From: Dendrobium chrysotoxum
Lineage: Eukaryota; Streptophyta; Magnoliopsida; Asparagales; Orchidaceae
NCBI GenBank assembly: GCA_019925795.1
Contig: CM034298.1
Coordinates: 22,745,556 to 22,809,555, forward strand
Direction: 5' to 3'
Length of the DNA stretch: 64,000 nt
Below, one piece after another: positions 24,401 to 35,330 of the stretch. Under the pieces are notes generated by a model. The model did not search any database, was not told the DNA's origin, and saw only the letters and a list, made by a program, of their open reading frames with translations. A program made the translations under genes and the position numbers. Positions within the stretch are counted from its first letter, which is position 1. Every line of letters begins with the position of its first letter.

Positions 24401-25220
24401 CTTAAGGGGCATTTTGGTTATTTTGACCCCTGGTCAACTGGGCCTCAAAGTGGGTCCACCAAAATATTGATTAATGCTCAACATATCAAGATTGAAGGTC
24501 TGGATATGGTCAAAGGGTTTGGAAAAGGCTCCAAGGTTAAATTCCACTAAGGGATATGTCCAGTGACAAAGGCCATAAATATTTGAAGGTTTTATAGTCT
24601 TTGGATTTCAATCCAATTTTTAGGGTTAGAGGCCTCTGATTGAGCTCAAATTTGGAGGGTTATCTCTAGAGACATGTATTATCAATATGAAATTGATAAA
24701 CTCTGAATCAAAGGTCATTTGACTAGGGTTTGAAGTGTTTGAAAATTAATTAGAAAAGGCATTCAAGATAGGGCCTTTGAACCTTGGATTTTGATTTGAA
24801 AATCTAGATTTGATCTAGATTTTAGATTTGATTGCTTGAATTTGAGTTATCAACATCACTCACAATCAATTTGATGATTATAAATGGATGGATAGGATTA
24901 AAGCTTGATAGGATGCTGAAGTGACTATGCTTGGTTGATTGAAGATGAGGATTTATTTGAAGCTTGAATAGATTTGAAATCTAGAGGGGTTTGAGATCTT
25001 GATTAACTCAAAGTCAAGGTTTGATTTGATACTTGAATTGATTTGAGATCGGGGTAGGTCCTAGGGTCTAGATTGATCTAGGGTCTAGGTATATCCTGGG
25101 GTCTGAATATGTCTAGGGTTAGGGTAGATCTTAGGGTCTGGATTGATCTAGGGTCAGGTAGGTCCTAAGGTATGGAGACTGGATTGGTCCTAGTTACCTC
25201 ATATAAAATTGAGATCAATA
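17426..25220 (-). repeat. 3' LTR of a minus-strand Ogre-like Ty3/gypsy element
   Basis: In reverse complement it is collinear with the 8-kb LTRs of the plus-strand Ogre. Its plus-strand left end TGTTTGATTAAAAAGTGTAG mirrors the terminal ...TTAATCAAACA, and its right end mirrors the start (TGTTGACCTC there, TATTGATCTC here). Shared landmarks include the CCTCGTAGGCTTGGGTTAC block (20050 versus 36965), the GATCGGGTTTC block (18838 versus 38180), the TTGACC dyad array (23950-24450), the CpG-rich block (22390-22640) and the AT-rich segment. The 7,795-bp length is close to the 8.0 kb of the other pair, but divergence is far higher, so this copy is older. Confidence 0.88.
21360..22385. repeat. Extremely AT-rich segment with (TA)n inside the older LTR
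   Basis: About 1 kb of almost pure A/T built from AATTAATT and AAATATTT words, with a (TA)n run at 21393-21420. The equivalent segments of the younger LTRs are at 35330-36320 and 56570-57590. The conserved position next to a CpG-rich block suggests an architectural (scaffold-attachment-like) segment, but that role is inferred from composition only. Confidence 0.6.
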
Positions 25221-28200
25221 AATGGACCCCCAATATATGTAATAGAATGAAGTTGTATTGTACATATTGGCATTGACTGAATTGAATGGTCAAGTCAGGA
25301 ATTCTGATCCTAAGGGATGGTAGAAATCTAACCTTATGGAATCGAGACTGAATTGATACCAGGGTAGTGCTGGGGAAGGCGTACTCTACCACTAGTAGAT
25401 CTGGCCCTAAGGGAAGGGAATACCTACACCCTAAGGAAAGGAGAGTTTGAATTTGAGAATCAAAATTACAATTGAAACCAGGATGGTGACACAGAGGGAG
25501 TTCCCACCACTAGTAGATTAAATCCTAAGGAAGCAAAGGACCTAATCTTAAGGTGAAGAAGATTTCCTAACTACAAATGATTGAGTTTGGATTTTAATTC
25601 GAAGGGGAAGGAAAGTTTATCCCTGGGTAATTGGGGTTTGAATTGATACTAGGGTAGTGTCATGGAGGACATACTCTACCACTAGTAGGTCTAATCCTAA
25701 GAAAAGGAAAAGTCTATCCCTAAAGGAAAAGAAAACATGGGTGATCGTATAGGAAGGAAGGATTCCTAACTACAGAGGATTGAATTTAGAACTTGATTCT
25801 AAGGGAAGGAAAAACCTAACCCTTGAGGATTGAGTTTTGACTGGGTACTAAGGTAGTGCCACTAAGGGCGTACTCTACCACTAGTAGGTCTGGTTCTATG
25901 GGAAGGGAACACCTAAACCCTAAGGAAAGGGGAGTTTGATTTTAGTATTTAAAATTAAAATAGGAACTAGTATGGTGCCACAGAAGGCATCCTCCACCAT
26001 TAGTAGATCTAATCCTAAGGAAGGAAAGGATCTAACCTTAAGGAGAAGAAGTTTAAATGATCATATAGGAAGGAAGAATTCCTAACTATAGAGGATCGAG
26101 TCTAGATTTTGATTCTAAGGAAAGGAAAAACCTAACCCTAGAGGATTGAGTTTTGAATATATATTAGGGTAGTGCCATGGAGGGCATGCTTTACCACTAG
26201 TGGGTTTAAACCTAAAGGAAGGATAAACCTAACCTTAAGGAAAAGAAGATGGGGAGATCGTGTGGGAAGGAAGCATTGCTTCCCATAGAAGATCAGATCC
26301 ATATTTTGAAATTTGAAACTAGGATGGTGCCGTAGAGGATGTTATCCACCATTGTATTGTCTAATCCTATGGAAAGAAAACAAGATAACTCACATCTGTC
26401 CTTAAGGAAAAGAATATTGGAGGACCCTGTAGAAAGGAAGCATTGCTTCCCATAGAAGATCAAATCTAGATTTTGAAACTAGGATGGTGCCACAAAGGGT
26501 GTGCTCCATCACTAGTAGATCTATTCCTAAGGAGAGAAAGCACGATGACTCATATCTATCCTTAATGAAAAGAAAATTGGAAGACCCTTTGGGAAGGAAG
26601 CATTACTTCTCATAGAAGATCAAATTTGGATTTTGAAACTAGGATGGTGCCACAGAGGGCATGCTCTATCACCAGTGGATCAATTCCTAAGGAGAGAAAG
26701 CATGATGATTCATATCTAACCTTAAGGAGAAGAAAACTAGATGACCGTGTGGGAAGTAAGCATTGCTTCCCCTAGGAGATGAGGCTTAGAATTTTGAATT
26801 TTGAAACTAGGATGGTGCCGCAGAGGATGTTATCCACCACTAGAAGATATAACATTAAGGAGAGAAAGCATGATGAATCATATTTATCCTTAAGGAAGAG
26901 AAAACTAGATGACCCTATGGGAAGGAAGCATTATTTCCCATAGGAGATTGGGTTTGAATTTTGAAATTAGGATGGTGCCATAGAGGGCATTCTCCATCAC
27001 TAGTAGATCTAATCCTGAGGGAAGGAAGGTCCTAACCTTAAGGAAAAGGAAGTCTAATTTTAGAATTTGAAATTTACACTGAAACTAGGATAGTTCCACA
27101 GAGGGCATACTCCACCGCTAGTAAATCTAATCCTAAGGAAGGAAGAACTTGACCTTAAGGAAAGGAAGATCAAATTCTAGAGTTTGAAATTGAAATTAGG
27201 ATGGTGCCGCAAGGGTGTTATCCACCACTAGAACATCTAATCCTAAGGAGAGAAAGCATGATGACTCATATCTGTCCTTAAAGAAGAGAGAACTGGAGGA
27301 TCTCGTGGGAAGGAAGCATTGCTTCCCATAGAGGATCAGATTTGGATTTTGAAATTTAAAACTAGGATGGTGCCACAGAAGGTGTGCTCCACCACTAATG
27401 GATGATCTTGTGAAGAAGAAACTTGCTTTACATGAAAGGTCAAATCTGGATCTTGAAATTAGGATGGTGCCATAGAGGACGTGCTCCATCACTAGTAGAT
27501 TTAATCCTAAGGATAGAAAACACGATGACTCACATTTGTCCTTAAGGAAAAGAGAACTAGATGATCATGTGGGAAGGAAGCATTGCTTCCTATAGAGGAT
27601 TATATCTAGATTTTGGAATTAGGATGGTGCCACAGAGGGCATGCTTCATCACTAAAGGATAATCTTATGCAGAGAAAACTTGCTCTATACAGAAGATTGA
27701 ATCTGGAATCTAAAACTAGGATAATGCCATAGAGGGCATGCTCCTCGACTAGTAGATTTAATTCTAAGAAAAGAAAGTACGATGATTCATATCTGTCCTT
27801 AAGAAAAGAAGACCGAAAGATCTTATGGGAAGGAATTATTGATTCCCATAGAAGATCATGTGTTGAATAATCATGTAGAGAGGAAACTTGCTCCATACAG
27901 AGGATTTGGTCTGGATGATCATGTGGGGAGGAAGCTTGCTCCATACAGGAGATTAGGTCTAGGATGGTCATGTTTGGAGGCAACTTGCTCCACATAGAGG
28001 ATCATGTTTGGGATGATTATGTATGGATGAAACTTTCTCCACACAAAGGATCGAGTCTAAAATGATCATGTGTGAAGGAAACTTGCTCTACACATAGGAT
28101 CAAAACTGGATTCTAGAATGTGAGATTTGAATATGGAGGATCTTTGAATTTGAAATTTGATTTAACAAATTTGATTTTGAATTTTGAATTTTGAATTTTG

Positions 28201-28277
28201 GATTTTATAGATTTTTGGATTTGATTTTGAATTTGAAAAGATTTTTGAACTTATGATTTTTTGAATATTGAATTTTA
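25221..28277 (-). repeat. 3'UTR tandem repeat arrays of the minus-strand Ogre
   Basis: About twenty units carry AGGATGGTGCCACAGAGGGC followed by GCTCCATCACTAGTAGATC and TAATCCTAAGG (25340-27850). After them come about five shorter units with GGAAACTTGCTCCA (27855-28110). In reverse complement these match the two arrays at 50762-52850. Units from 26260 onwards contain a hairpin with arms like GGGAAGG and CTTCCC around GAAGCATTGCTTC. Hypervariable tandem arrays in this position are known for Tat/Ogre elements and can seed satellite DNA. The G-rich tract next to the LTR is conserved (ATTGGGGGTCCATT, minus strand, near 25232). Confidence 0.85.
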
Positions 28278-28860
28278 TACTCATCTGGCATGGTACTTTT
28301 TGAAGAACCTCCCCGATGATGGGAATCATTAGGTAGCATCTTTAGAATTGATTAATTGATAAGAATATACCTCTTAGATCATCTCTAGGATAGAAAGGTC
28401 ATTCTTATGTTGGTTTAAGCTCCCCACAAATATTTTGGTAAGCTAAGATAGAAATTCGAAGAACCTGGACCAAGTCTCCTACTTGGAAGGTTCTAGGTCG
28501 CACTATCATATCATGAGCTTGAACCATTCAAGCTTTATATGACTTTGAGTTTCATTGATCCTTAAAGATGATGCTCTACAAGGCCATGAACTCCTCCAAT
28601 CAGAGTCAGGCACTCTGCTCAATTGTGGCTTGGTCTTGAACTACAATTTTCAGCAAGGCAAACCACTCCCCTAGTGGGATTGATCTTAGACCCAACATAG
28701 AGTGTGATTTTATAAAGAAGGCCTTGAAGGAAAGGATTCCTATATACAAGGACTCATACACATTCCTCAAGGATAAGATTTAAATTTTTATCAAGAGTAG
28801 ATGATTCATTCTTCTTATTAAAAAATTTCCTCTAGGACTTTCGACCTTGTTAGAATGACA
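28278..28860 (-). pseudogene. Integrase C-terminal relic of the minus-strand Ogre
   Basis: In reverse complement, 28440-28530 matches the plus-strand Ogre integrase C-terminus. GGTTCAAGCTCATGATA and GTGCGACCTAGAACCTTCC agree closely with 50229-50270, and 28600-28660 matches 50100-50165. The end near 28278 corresponds to the FLKKYYA stop region at 50468. Many lesions are present. Upstream of it (higher coordinates) no catalytic core, RNase H, RT or protease can be found, so most of gag-pol is deleted. Confidence 0.75.
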
Positions 28861-28959
28861 AACGGGAACAAATTTTTAAGTATAGTGAAAAGTAGATTAA
28901 CTTTCACTAACCCAAGAAGGTTTGAGGATTTAGGTTTTATTAGCCCAGACTAAGTTTCA

Positions 28960-29645
28960 TAGAAGCTGAACTGGGGTCTCCCTTATGTATTTTTGAATTA
29001 GAATCGATTTCAAAATATTTAAGTTGAATGTAAAATTTAATCTTTTCAATTGTTTTATATGATATTTTTCTATTTGATAGACAATTCATACATGATGAAG
29101 AATCTGGATTCGAGGTTTTTCAAAGTTAAGTAATTAAAAGTGATTGAGTTTTCTTTTGAGATTTAAGGAATTAAAGAAGGAAGAAGCCTCTTTCTTGTCT
29201 TTGTGGCTCCCATTGCACATCTTTTGATTTTTAGTGCACTTCACATATTTCTTGACTTATGGAGCACATTGCATATCTTTTAACTTTTGGCATGCTTTGC
29301 TCATTTTTGACTTATTTTGATTTCTTTTTATCTTGTTAAGAGCCTTGATTTTCTTTAAAACCTTAAAATGATTACTCACTTTTTTATTTAAGTGCCAAGA
29401 TTATCTCTCAAGTGCAAGAGAAGAAAAGTCCTTCTCTTATGCAAGGAAGTATAATGTTTGAGGCAAACCCAATGTTTTGATAGAAATATTAACTTGACTA
29501 GAAAAGTCATTGAATAGATTTTATGCATGCAAGATACACCTATAAGATAGAAAATTGCTATAAGATTGATAAGATTTTTATTTCTAAAGTCAACTTAGCT
29601 TTGATATAAATTTTAATTCAAGTTAAATCAGCCCACACAAGCAGT
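28960..29645 (-). other. Minus-strand copia 3' spacer relic inside the Ogre
   Basis: In reverse complement it carries the ATGTGCAATGGGAGCC / ATGAGCAAAGCATGCC motif series. These resemble the copia spacer motifs at 4660-4760 and 15340-15480, and the flanking sequence has similar order. It sits exactly where Ogre gag-pol should be. A copia insertion followed by deletion of both its ends and the neighbouring Ogre sequence would explain this. Confidence 0.5.
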
Positions 29646-29676
<31 letters not shown>

Positions 29677-29680
29677 GGGG
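29646..29680. repeat. Poly-G tract (30 G, A, 4 G)
   Basis: A run of 30 consecutive G followed by AGGGG marks the junction between the copia spacer relic and the Ogre ORF1 relic. It may be filler or slippage DNA at a deletion junction, or an assembly artefact. Confidence 0.8.
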
Positions 29681-30779
29681 CATCTAAGCATCTGGTGGAG
29701 TCAACTACAACTCTTTACTGCTCAAAGTTTAAGGTAGAGGTCAATTTCTCTTAAAAGAGGAATCAAATATCTTGAAAATTTTGGACCCAGTACACTTGAA
29801 AAATTTTATGTTTTTCTTAAAAGTTGCAAGTCTAGGTGGCAAGATCCTAGCAGTATGAAATTAGATTCCTACAATGTCTTTGGACGGAGAGACTATTATG
29901 GGGTTTGCACTATCCCTAGAAGATGTTGCATCATTTTAATCAAAAGATTTACCATGTAGGAGCCCTTCAAAAGTTAAATTTTGATGGTATCACTATATGA
30001 TACAATTTTAGGTTATTTCCCTTCTCCCATTACTAGTGGCCTAGTAGTTAGGAGAGTGGCTCACCGAGTGGTTTCTACACCTCCTCCTTGATAGATGATG
30101 CAGTGGGGCACGTGTAGTAATGTGACCTAACATCCTCTAGTCGGGTGGACGGGTCATATCTTTTAACTGGGGGCCTACGGCCTATTGCTGGTGATTGCTC
30201 AATTCTGGCTTGATTCTTTCCTGTGCTATAGTCAAAAGGGCATGGTGGAGATCACGCTACTCTTTGATTAACAGAAGAAAGGTGGAAATGGTTTCCATTA
30301 AGGGGGTACATGGAAGGAGACACAAACTCTCGATTGGCCTCAAATTTGACTTGCTTTAAGGCATTTGATTCAGTAGTCATTCTAACCATAAGAGTCTTCC
30401 TTTTGACTCTTCAAAGGTAGCTCTTTTACTAGTTCTTGTTGGCAAAAGGTGTGCTAGAGCATGATCCGATCTCAGACTGAGATGGTCCTTTGTCGATCGT
30501 CATTGACTTATATATTTTATCCTCTTTAGTAGAGGATGTAACGGGCAAGGGGGCAACAATAACCTCCATTTTGGAGATGGGGGAGTCAGATCCCAACCCT
30601 AAGGTAATCTCAACAAAGGGGACATTCACTTATATTCCAGTGGATAGATCCAAGATTGTTTCTCCATTAACTGAAAGCTTGAGGTTCTGAAACTCCACTC
30701 CAAACTGAATCGAACTACCACAGATGATGTCTTCTATAGTTAAGTTCCTTTCTAGGGAGAAGATAATTTTTCCAGCCAT
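29681..30779 (-). pseudogene. ORF1 relic of the minus-strand Ogre
   Basis: From the minus-strand ATG at 30779 the product starts MAGKIIFSLERNLTIEDII, then FQNLKLSVNGETILDLS. It aligns with the plus-strand ORF1 start (MAGKLLFSVDRDLQVEELI and FKTLKLSVNGGTIINLT). Further matches follow across stops: SSTKEDK and SCSS, then NGNHFHLSSVNQRVA and SPPCPFDYS against KGSHFHPLAA and SPPSPVDYT. The first stop comes after about 50 codons. This independent copy fixes the true start of ORF1 and shows that its N-terminal 45 residues are the best-conserved part. Confidence 0.82.
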
Positions 30780-31319
30780 TTGAGTATGCTTGATTTCCTG
30801 GAGTTAAGAAACTGATTTGAAATAGTTTGATTTTGAAATTGAATTTGAATTTTGAGTTTAATTGATTTTCTTTAAACTTGGAAACTCAACATGAGAGTTC
30901 AGAAAGTTAACGAGAAGATTTTAAGAGTTGAGCTTGACTCTTTCACTCCCTTGACTGACTTGGAGTAAACTATCAAAGCTTAGATTTGATTTTGAAGTTG
31001 GAATTGAACTCAAATTTGAAAAGTTAAAATCAAATTTGAGCTTAAGGTTAAAATTGATTTTGGGTTTATAGTTGAAGTCGAAATTGAGTGGAACTTCTTT
31101 AAATTTTGAAAAGCAACACATTGAGTTTCACTTGAATGTGCAGTTTTATAAAATTAGTAGGAAAATCATGAGAGTTTGGCTTGACCCTTTCACTCCACCA
31201 ATCAAATTGGGTGCAAAATGTCAAAGCTTGGGTTTTAATTTGAAGTTACATTGCATGCATTAAACTACACGAGAACATTTTAGGAAACACATATCAATGA
31301 TGTGAAAGTTCGATAGGGA
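30780..31319 (-). repeat. Leader repeat array of the minus-strand Ogre, left part
   Basis: Two units of the 5' leader repeat, recognised by the TTTGAAA..CAACA..TTGAG core, then GGCTTGACYCTTTCACTCC, then CAAAGC. In reverse complement these correspond to GGAATGAAAGAGTCAGG and AACACTTCGAGTTTCAAA in the plus-strand leader at 40140-41340. The array is interrupted at 31320 by an LTR and resumes at 62240. Joining the two sides restores one unit of about 289 bp, within the normal range. Confidence 0.8.
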
Positions 31320-31630
31320 TGTTAAGCCCTGATGAACTAGTCCCGAGGCTAACTAAGAGGGGGGTGAATTAGTTATTTAAAAATTCGAAAGCAACAGCAA
31401 AAATCTTTTCTATGATATGCTGCGGAAACAAGTAAATAATCAAACTAAAAGATTAAACACAAATTTCACCCAAGCAGATAATCAGAGAAAAACTAAAGTG
31501 TAGAAAGTAATCAGAAAGAACACAACAGAGTTTTATAGTGGTTCGGTCAACTTGACCTACGTCCACTCCCCGGAGCCTCCCCTCCGAGTATTGTACTAAC
31601 TCAAAGTGTCTCTCCTTTTGCTCCCACAGC
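31320..31630 (-). repeat. SIRE-type copia LTR, minus strand, part 1 (3' end of LTR)
   Basis: It starts TGTTAAGCCC and carries CTAGTCCCGAGGCTAACTAA, the reverse complement of the end of the 5411-6905 LTR. It is interrupted by the Ogre target duplication at 31626-31630 and continues at 60901. With part 2 the LTR is about 1,645 bp. No internal copia sequence flanks either end, so it is a solo LTR. A 5-bp duplication around it was not evident (AGGGA on the left, TGATG on the right). Confidence 0.82.
31626..31630. repeat. Target-site duplication, left (ACAGC)
   Basis: ACAGC directly precedes the TG of the 5' LTR and recurs directly after the CA of the 3' LTR (60901-60905). The 5-bp length is standard for Ty3/gypsy. 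Confidence 0.92.
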
Positions 31631-31639
31631 TGTTGACCT

Positions 31640-32410
31640 CATTTTTGTATGAGGTCAGTAGGACCAATCCAGACCTCAGGATCATTCCAATCCTTAGGAT
31701 TTAATTCTGACCCTAGGATTAATCTGATCATAGATCAATCCAGTTTCAAATCAATCCTGACCCCAGATCAATACAATTTAAGACAAATCCAGATTTTAGA
31801 ATTCTCCTAGACTTCAGACCCTAAGATCTATTCCAGACCCTAGGATTCTACCTGACTCTAGATCATATGATCCTCTCAGACCCTAGGATTCTCCTAGATC
31901 TATCTAGAGCTTAGGATTCTTCTAGATCCTAAGACTATTCTAGATCCCAGGCCCTAGGACTTCCAGACCCTAAGATCTTCCTAGAAATCAAACTTTAGGA
32001 TCTACTCTAGATCCTAAGATCCTTCTAGATCTTGAATCTTAGGATTCCTAGATCCTAGGATTTCCCTAGAACTTCTAGATTCTAGGACCTTCCTAGACTC
32101 CAGTCCCTAGGATCTATTCTAGACCATAGGATCCCTTTAGATCCTTCTAGATCTTAGGATCATTCTAGACTTTAGGATCCTCCTAGAATCTAGGCTTTAG
32201 GATCTATTCTAAACCCTAGGATCAATTCAGGTTCTAGATCAATCTACCCTCCAGATTACTCTAGATCTTGAGATTCTCTTAGATCTACAGCTTAAGACTT
32301 CCCCAGACCCTAGGATTCTCTTAGACTCCAGGTTCTTAGATCTACCTAGATTCTAGGATCATCATAGACCTTAGATCAATCTAGATCTAGGATTAATCCA
32401 AACTTTCATT
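31640..32410 (+). repeat. Degenerate CTAGGATC short-repeat zone in the LTR
   Basis: Dozens of imperfect units of about 15-30 bp built on AGACCCTAGGATC, TCTAGATCC and AGATCAATC. The words CTAGG, GGATC and AGATC recur in many combinations. The same zone occurs at 52890-53660 and, diverged, at 25030-25190. The function is unknown. Confidence 0.7.
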
Positions 32411-32819
32411 CAATTCAAGCATCAATCAATCCAGACCTTAATCCATATCCTTAATTCAAACCTTGATCAAAATCTAGCTAAAAACCAGATTTCTAAATCC
32501 AAATCCAAGGCCAAAGGTTTAAGTCCTGAAAGCCTTTTCCAGTGAATCTTTGAATATTTCAAAATCCTATCAAATGACCTCTGATTCATGATCTATTAGT
32601 TCCACACTGATATGACATATATCTAGAGGCAACCCTCCAAATTTGAGCTCATTCTGAGATCTCTAACCCCAGAATCTGAATTGAAATCCAAAGGCTGTAA
32701 AACCTTCAAATATTTACAGTCTATGCCACTGGACCTACCACCCAGTGGATTTTGATCTTGGAGCTTTCTCCAAAGCTTCCAATCACCTCCAGACCCTTGA
32801 TTATGACTCATTGAGCAAT

Positions 32820-34260
32820 AAACTGCATTTTGTTGGACTCAATTTGACCCCTAGTTGACCAGGGGCCAAAATGACTAAAATACCCCTATGGGGTGTGAAT
32901 AGTCATTTTGGTCAAACGAGCTCCAAATCAAATGCAGTCACCTCCAACAAATTTCAAATGTCAAACCAAACCAATTAGACCCACTTTCAGCCCCTGGGTC
33001 AACCTAGTTGACCAAGTCAACCTAGTTTGACCAAACAGGCCTTTATGGGTCAAAACAGGTCATTTTGACCAAATGACCTCCTCTGACCTTGGGACCACCT
33101 TCATTTGTCTCCAAATGTCATTTCAAATCTGTTGAGCCTTTTTCCAGACCCTAGACCCACCTGGTTGACCAAGTCAACCAGGGTTGACCTAAAGGCCCAT
33201 TAAGGGCCCAAATAGGTCATTTTGATCAAATGACCTCTCCAGACCTTGAGATCACCACCAGTAGACTCAGAATGTCATTCTGAACTGGTTGGACCCAGTC
33301 CCTGGCCCTGGGTCAACTTGGTTGACCAAGTCAACTCAGTTGACCCCCTAAGCCCTTTAAGAGCCCCAATAGGTCAATTTGATTCAAACGACCCATTTAA
33401 ATCTTAGAAATACTTCTAACAGATTCAACACATCAAATAGAACTTGTTGAACCTGTACCCACCCCCTGGGTCAACCTGGTTGACTGAGTCAACCTAGGTT
33501 GACCTAGGTGTTTCTTAAGGATTCAAATGGGTTATTCCAACCCATTGGATCCAATCAAATCATTCAAACTCTCAAATTCATATCAAATGATATTTCAAAC
33601 CTGTCTAGATTTATCATGAGTCAAATCAACCTTGGTTTGACTTGGTCAAACCACCAATTTTGGTCAAACTTTCATGTTTTGGTCCTACCATCACATACAC
33701 CATATCAAACCTACTTCAAGCTTTTAACCCAATTACATATCATGGCTCAAGTACATCTAAGCTCAACATGAGCTAAGTCATAGCCATGATTGATGGGATC
33801 AAGTCAACCTACATTGACTTTGTTAAACCTTTCTTCACACATGTGTATGTATTCAAACCCATTGTAATTAAACCTTTCAAAACTCAAAGACCCTTCAATC
33901 CTATTCAAATGTATACTTTAAACATTCCTAAACCTATCATAGGTCATATCATGAGAGTTTTGACCAAGTCAACACTTGGACACTTGGTCAAACTAGCTCA
34001 ATCCTTTCTTTTAACATTCAAACTCTAATGTTAAGCCATTAAACTCCCTTTGAATCAACCCAAGCAGCTCCCATGACCACTCCCTTGCCACCTCAGCATG
34101 CCACCTGAACTTTGACTGGTCAAACAGTCAAAAAGAGGCTTTGGAGAGGTCAATTTTGGTCAAATGAGCTCAAATTACCATCTTCTCCATGCCAACTCAG
34201 CTCCAGCCACTAGGAGATGTTCTAGAGTCTTCCTAGAGGCATTTCCAGCCCTTGGATGGA
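32820..34260 (+). repeat. About 157-bp tandem array carrying palindromic W-box dyads
   Basis: The dyad GGTTGACCAAGTCAACC or a variant starts at 32854, 33007, 33164, 33321, 33479 and 33635, with spacings of 153, 157, 157, 158 and 156 bp. More degenerate units continue to about 34150. Each unit also carries GGTCATTTTGACCAAATGAC, a second TTGACC/GGTCAA dyad. TTGAC(C/T) is the core bound by WRKY transcription factors. The array is repeated in the 3' LTR (first dyad at 54104) and in diverged form in the minus-strand LTR (23950-24450, spacing about 150 bp). Confidence 0.78.
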
Positions 34261-34899
34261 GATCCAATGGCCTAAATCAACTCCACATGCGTATATGAGG
34301 ACAAGGGAACCTTTACACTTGGCATGTCCTTTATGTCCTTTGATTCTCTGATCCTACCTACCCCTTGGACACTTGGCAGCCATCAGAGAGTCCATGCAAC
34401 TAATCTTAGCCCTCCATTCAATCTGGAATGAATTGAATAGGGCAAAACCCCTTGGAGAGCCGTCATTTGAACTCCTCCCATTCTCTCTCCATATTCGAGC
34501 CATCCAGCTGAGTTCTCTGCTGATTCGAGCCTCCAAGAACCTCATCAACGTTTTCCAATCAAATCTCACCGTCAAAGCCCCACCGGAGATCAAGATTCCG
34601 GTGAGCTCAAGCCAAATCCGTCCAAGGCTTCGTCCGGTCAACCTGTAGCTCCTCCAGCTGCGACTTCAACTAGGAAAAGGAGCGTGGACAATCTACAAGT
34701 GCAACCAATCTATTATCCTGTTAATCCAACGGTGAAAATCCCTAAAAACTCTAGCCCTAGGTCACTTAGCTTAGAGTTAATTAGCTTTCTTTTAAGCTCG
34801 TTTTAAGTTGAACCAAACCACCCACACGATTTCTGTTCATGAATATGATATAAGTTTAAAATTTCGTTGAATTTGATTCATCCGATAGCGTAAACGAGC

Positions 34900-35330
34900 T
34901 AAAAAATCAAGTCTAGGGTTCGGTTTATGTTGTCTGTTAATTAAAGGAGATCGGGACCGTTGATGTTTCGATCAACGGTCGTGATCTAGTCATTTCACGG
35001 CTCGGATCAACCGTAGTTTTGATCTGATGTTTTTTTTTTCCCTCCAGCTAAATCTGGGCCGTCCACCCAAACCGCGGGATCAATAGTCCGCCATCTGATC
35101 TTTTTCCGCGAGATCAAACCGCGGACGTTGATCTCAACCGTTGATTCGTTATAGCGGATAATCGGACGGCAGGCGGGTCTTGCTGACTCGGATAAGTGAA
35201 AACGCGTGAAATGATTGGCGACCGACGCGTGTCTGACCGCCGCCGCCAATCATTGGCACCGCCGCGTATTCCGTTCAACCAATCAGCGCCTGCCACGTGT
35301 CTGTCCGCCGCCGTTTTAATTTAAAAAATC
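34900..35330 (+). promoter_or_regulatory. CpG-rich candidate promoter block in the LTR
   Basis: A sharp CpG-rich island lies between AT-rich neighbours. It contains a perfect 10-bp inverted repeat (GACCGTTGAT, 6-nt loop, ATCAACGGTC, 34955-34980), CCAAT-type motifs (CCAATCATTGG, AACCAATCAG) and a G-box CACGTG at 35294-35299. The same block is conserved at 56160-56565 and partly at 22390-22640. A promoter role is inferred; no clear TATA box or start site can be assigned. Confidence 0.4.

Noticed and set aside
25165..27995. Open frames of 75-129 codons on the minus strand
   Set aside because: They lie within the 3'UTR tandem array of the minus-strand Ogre and read through repeated units.
32623..35296. 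Several 60-95 codon open frames in the LTR, repeated at 53873-56544
   Set aside because: They recur in both LTRs, overlap on opposite strands, lack domain-like composition and fall in repeat arrays or the CpG-rich block.
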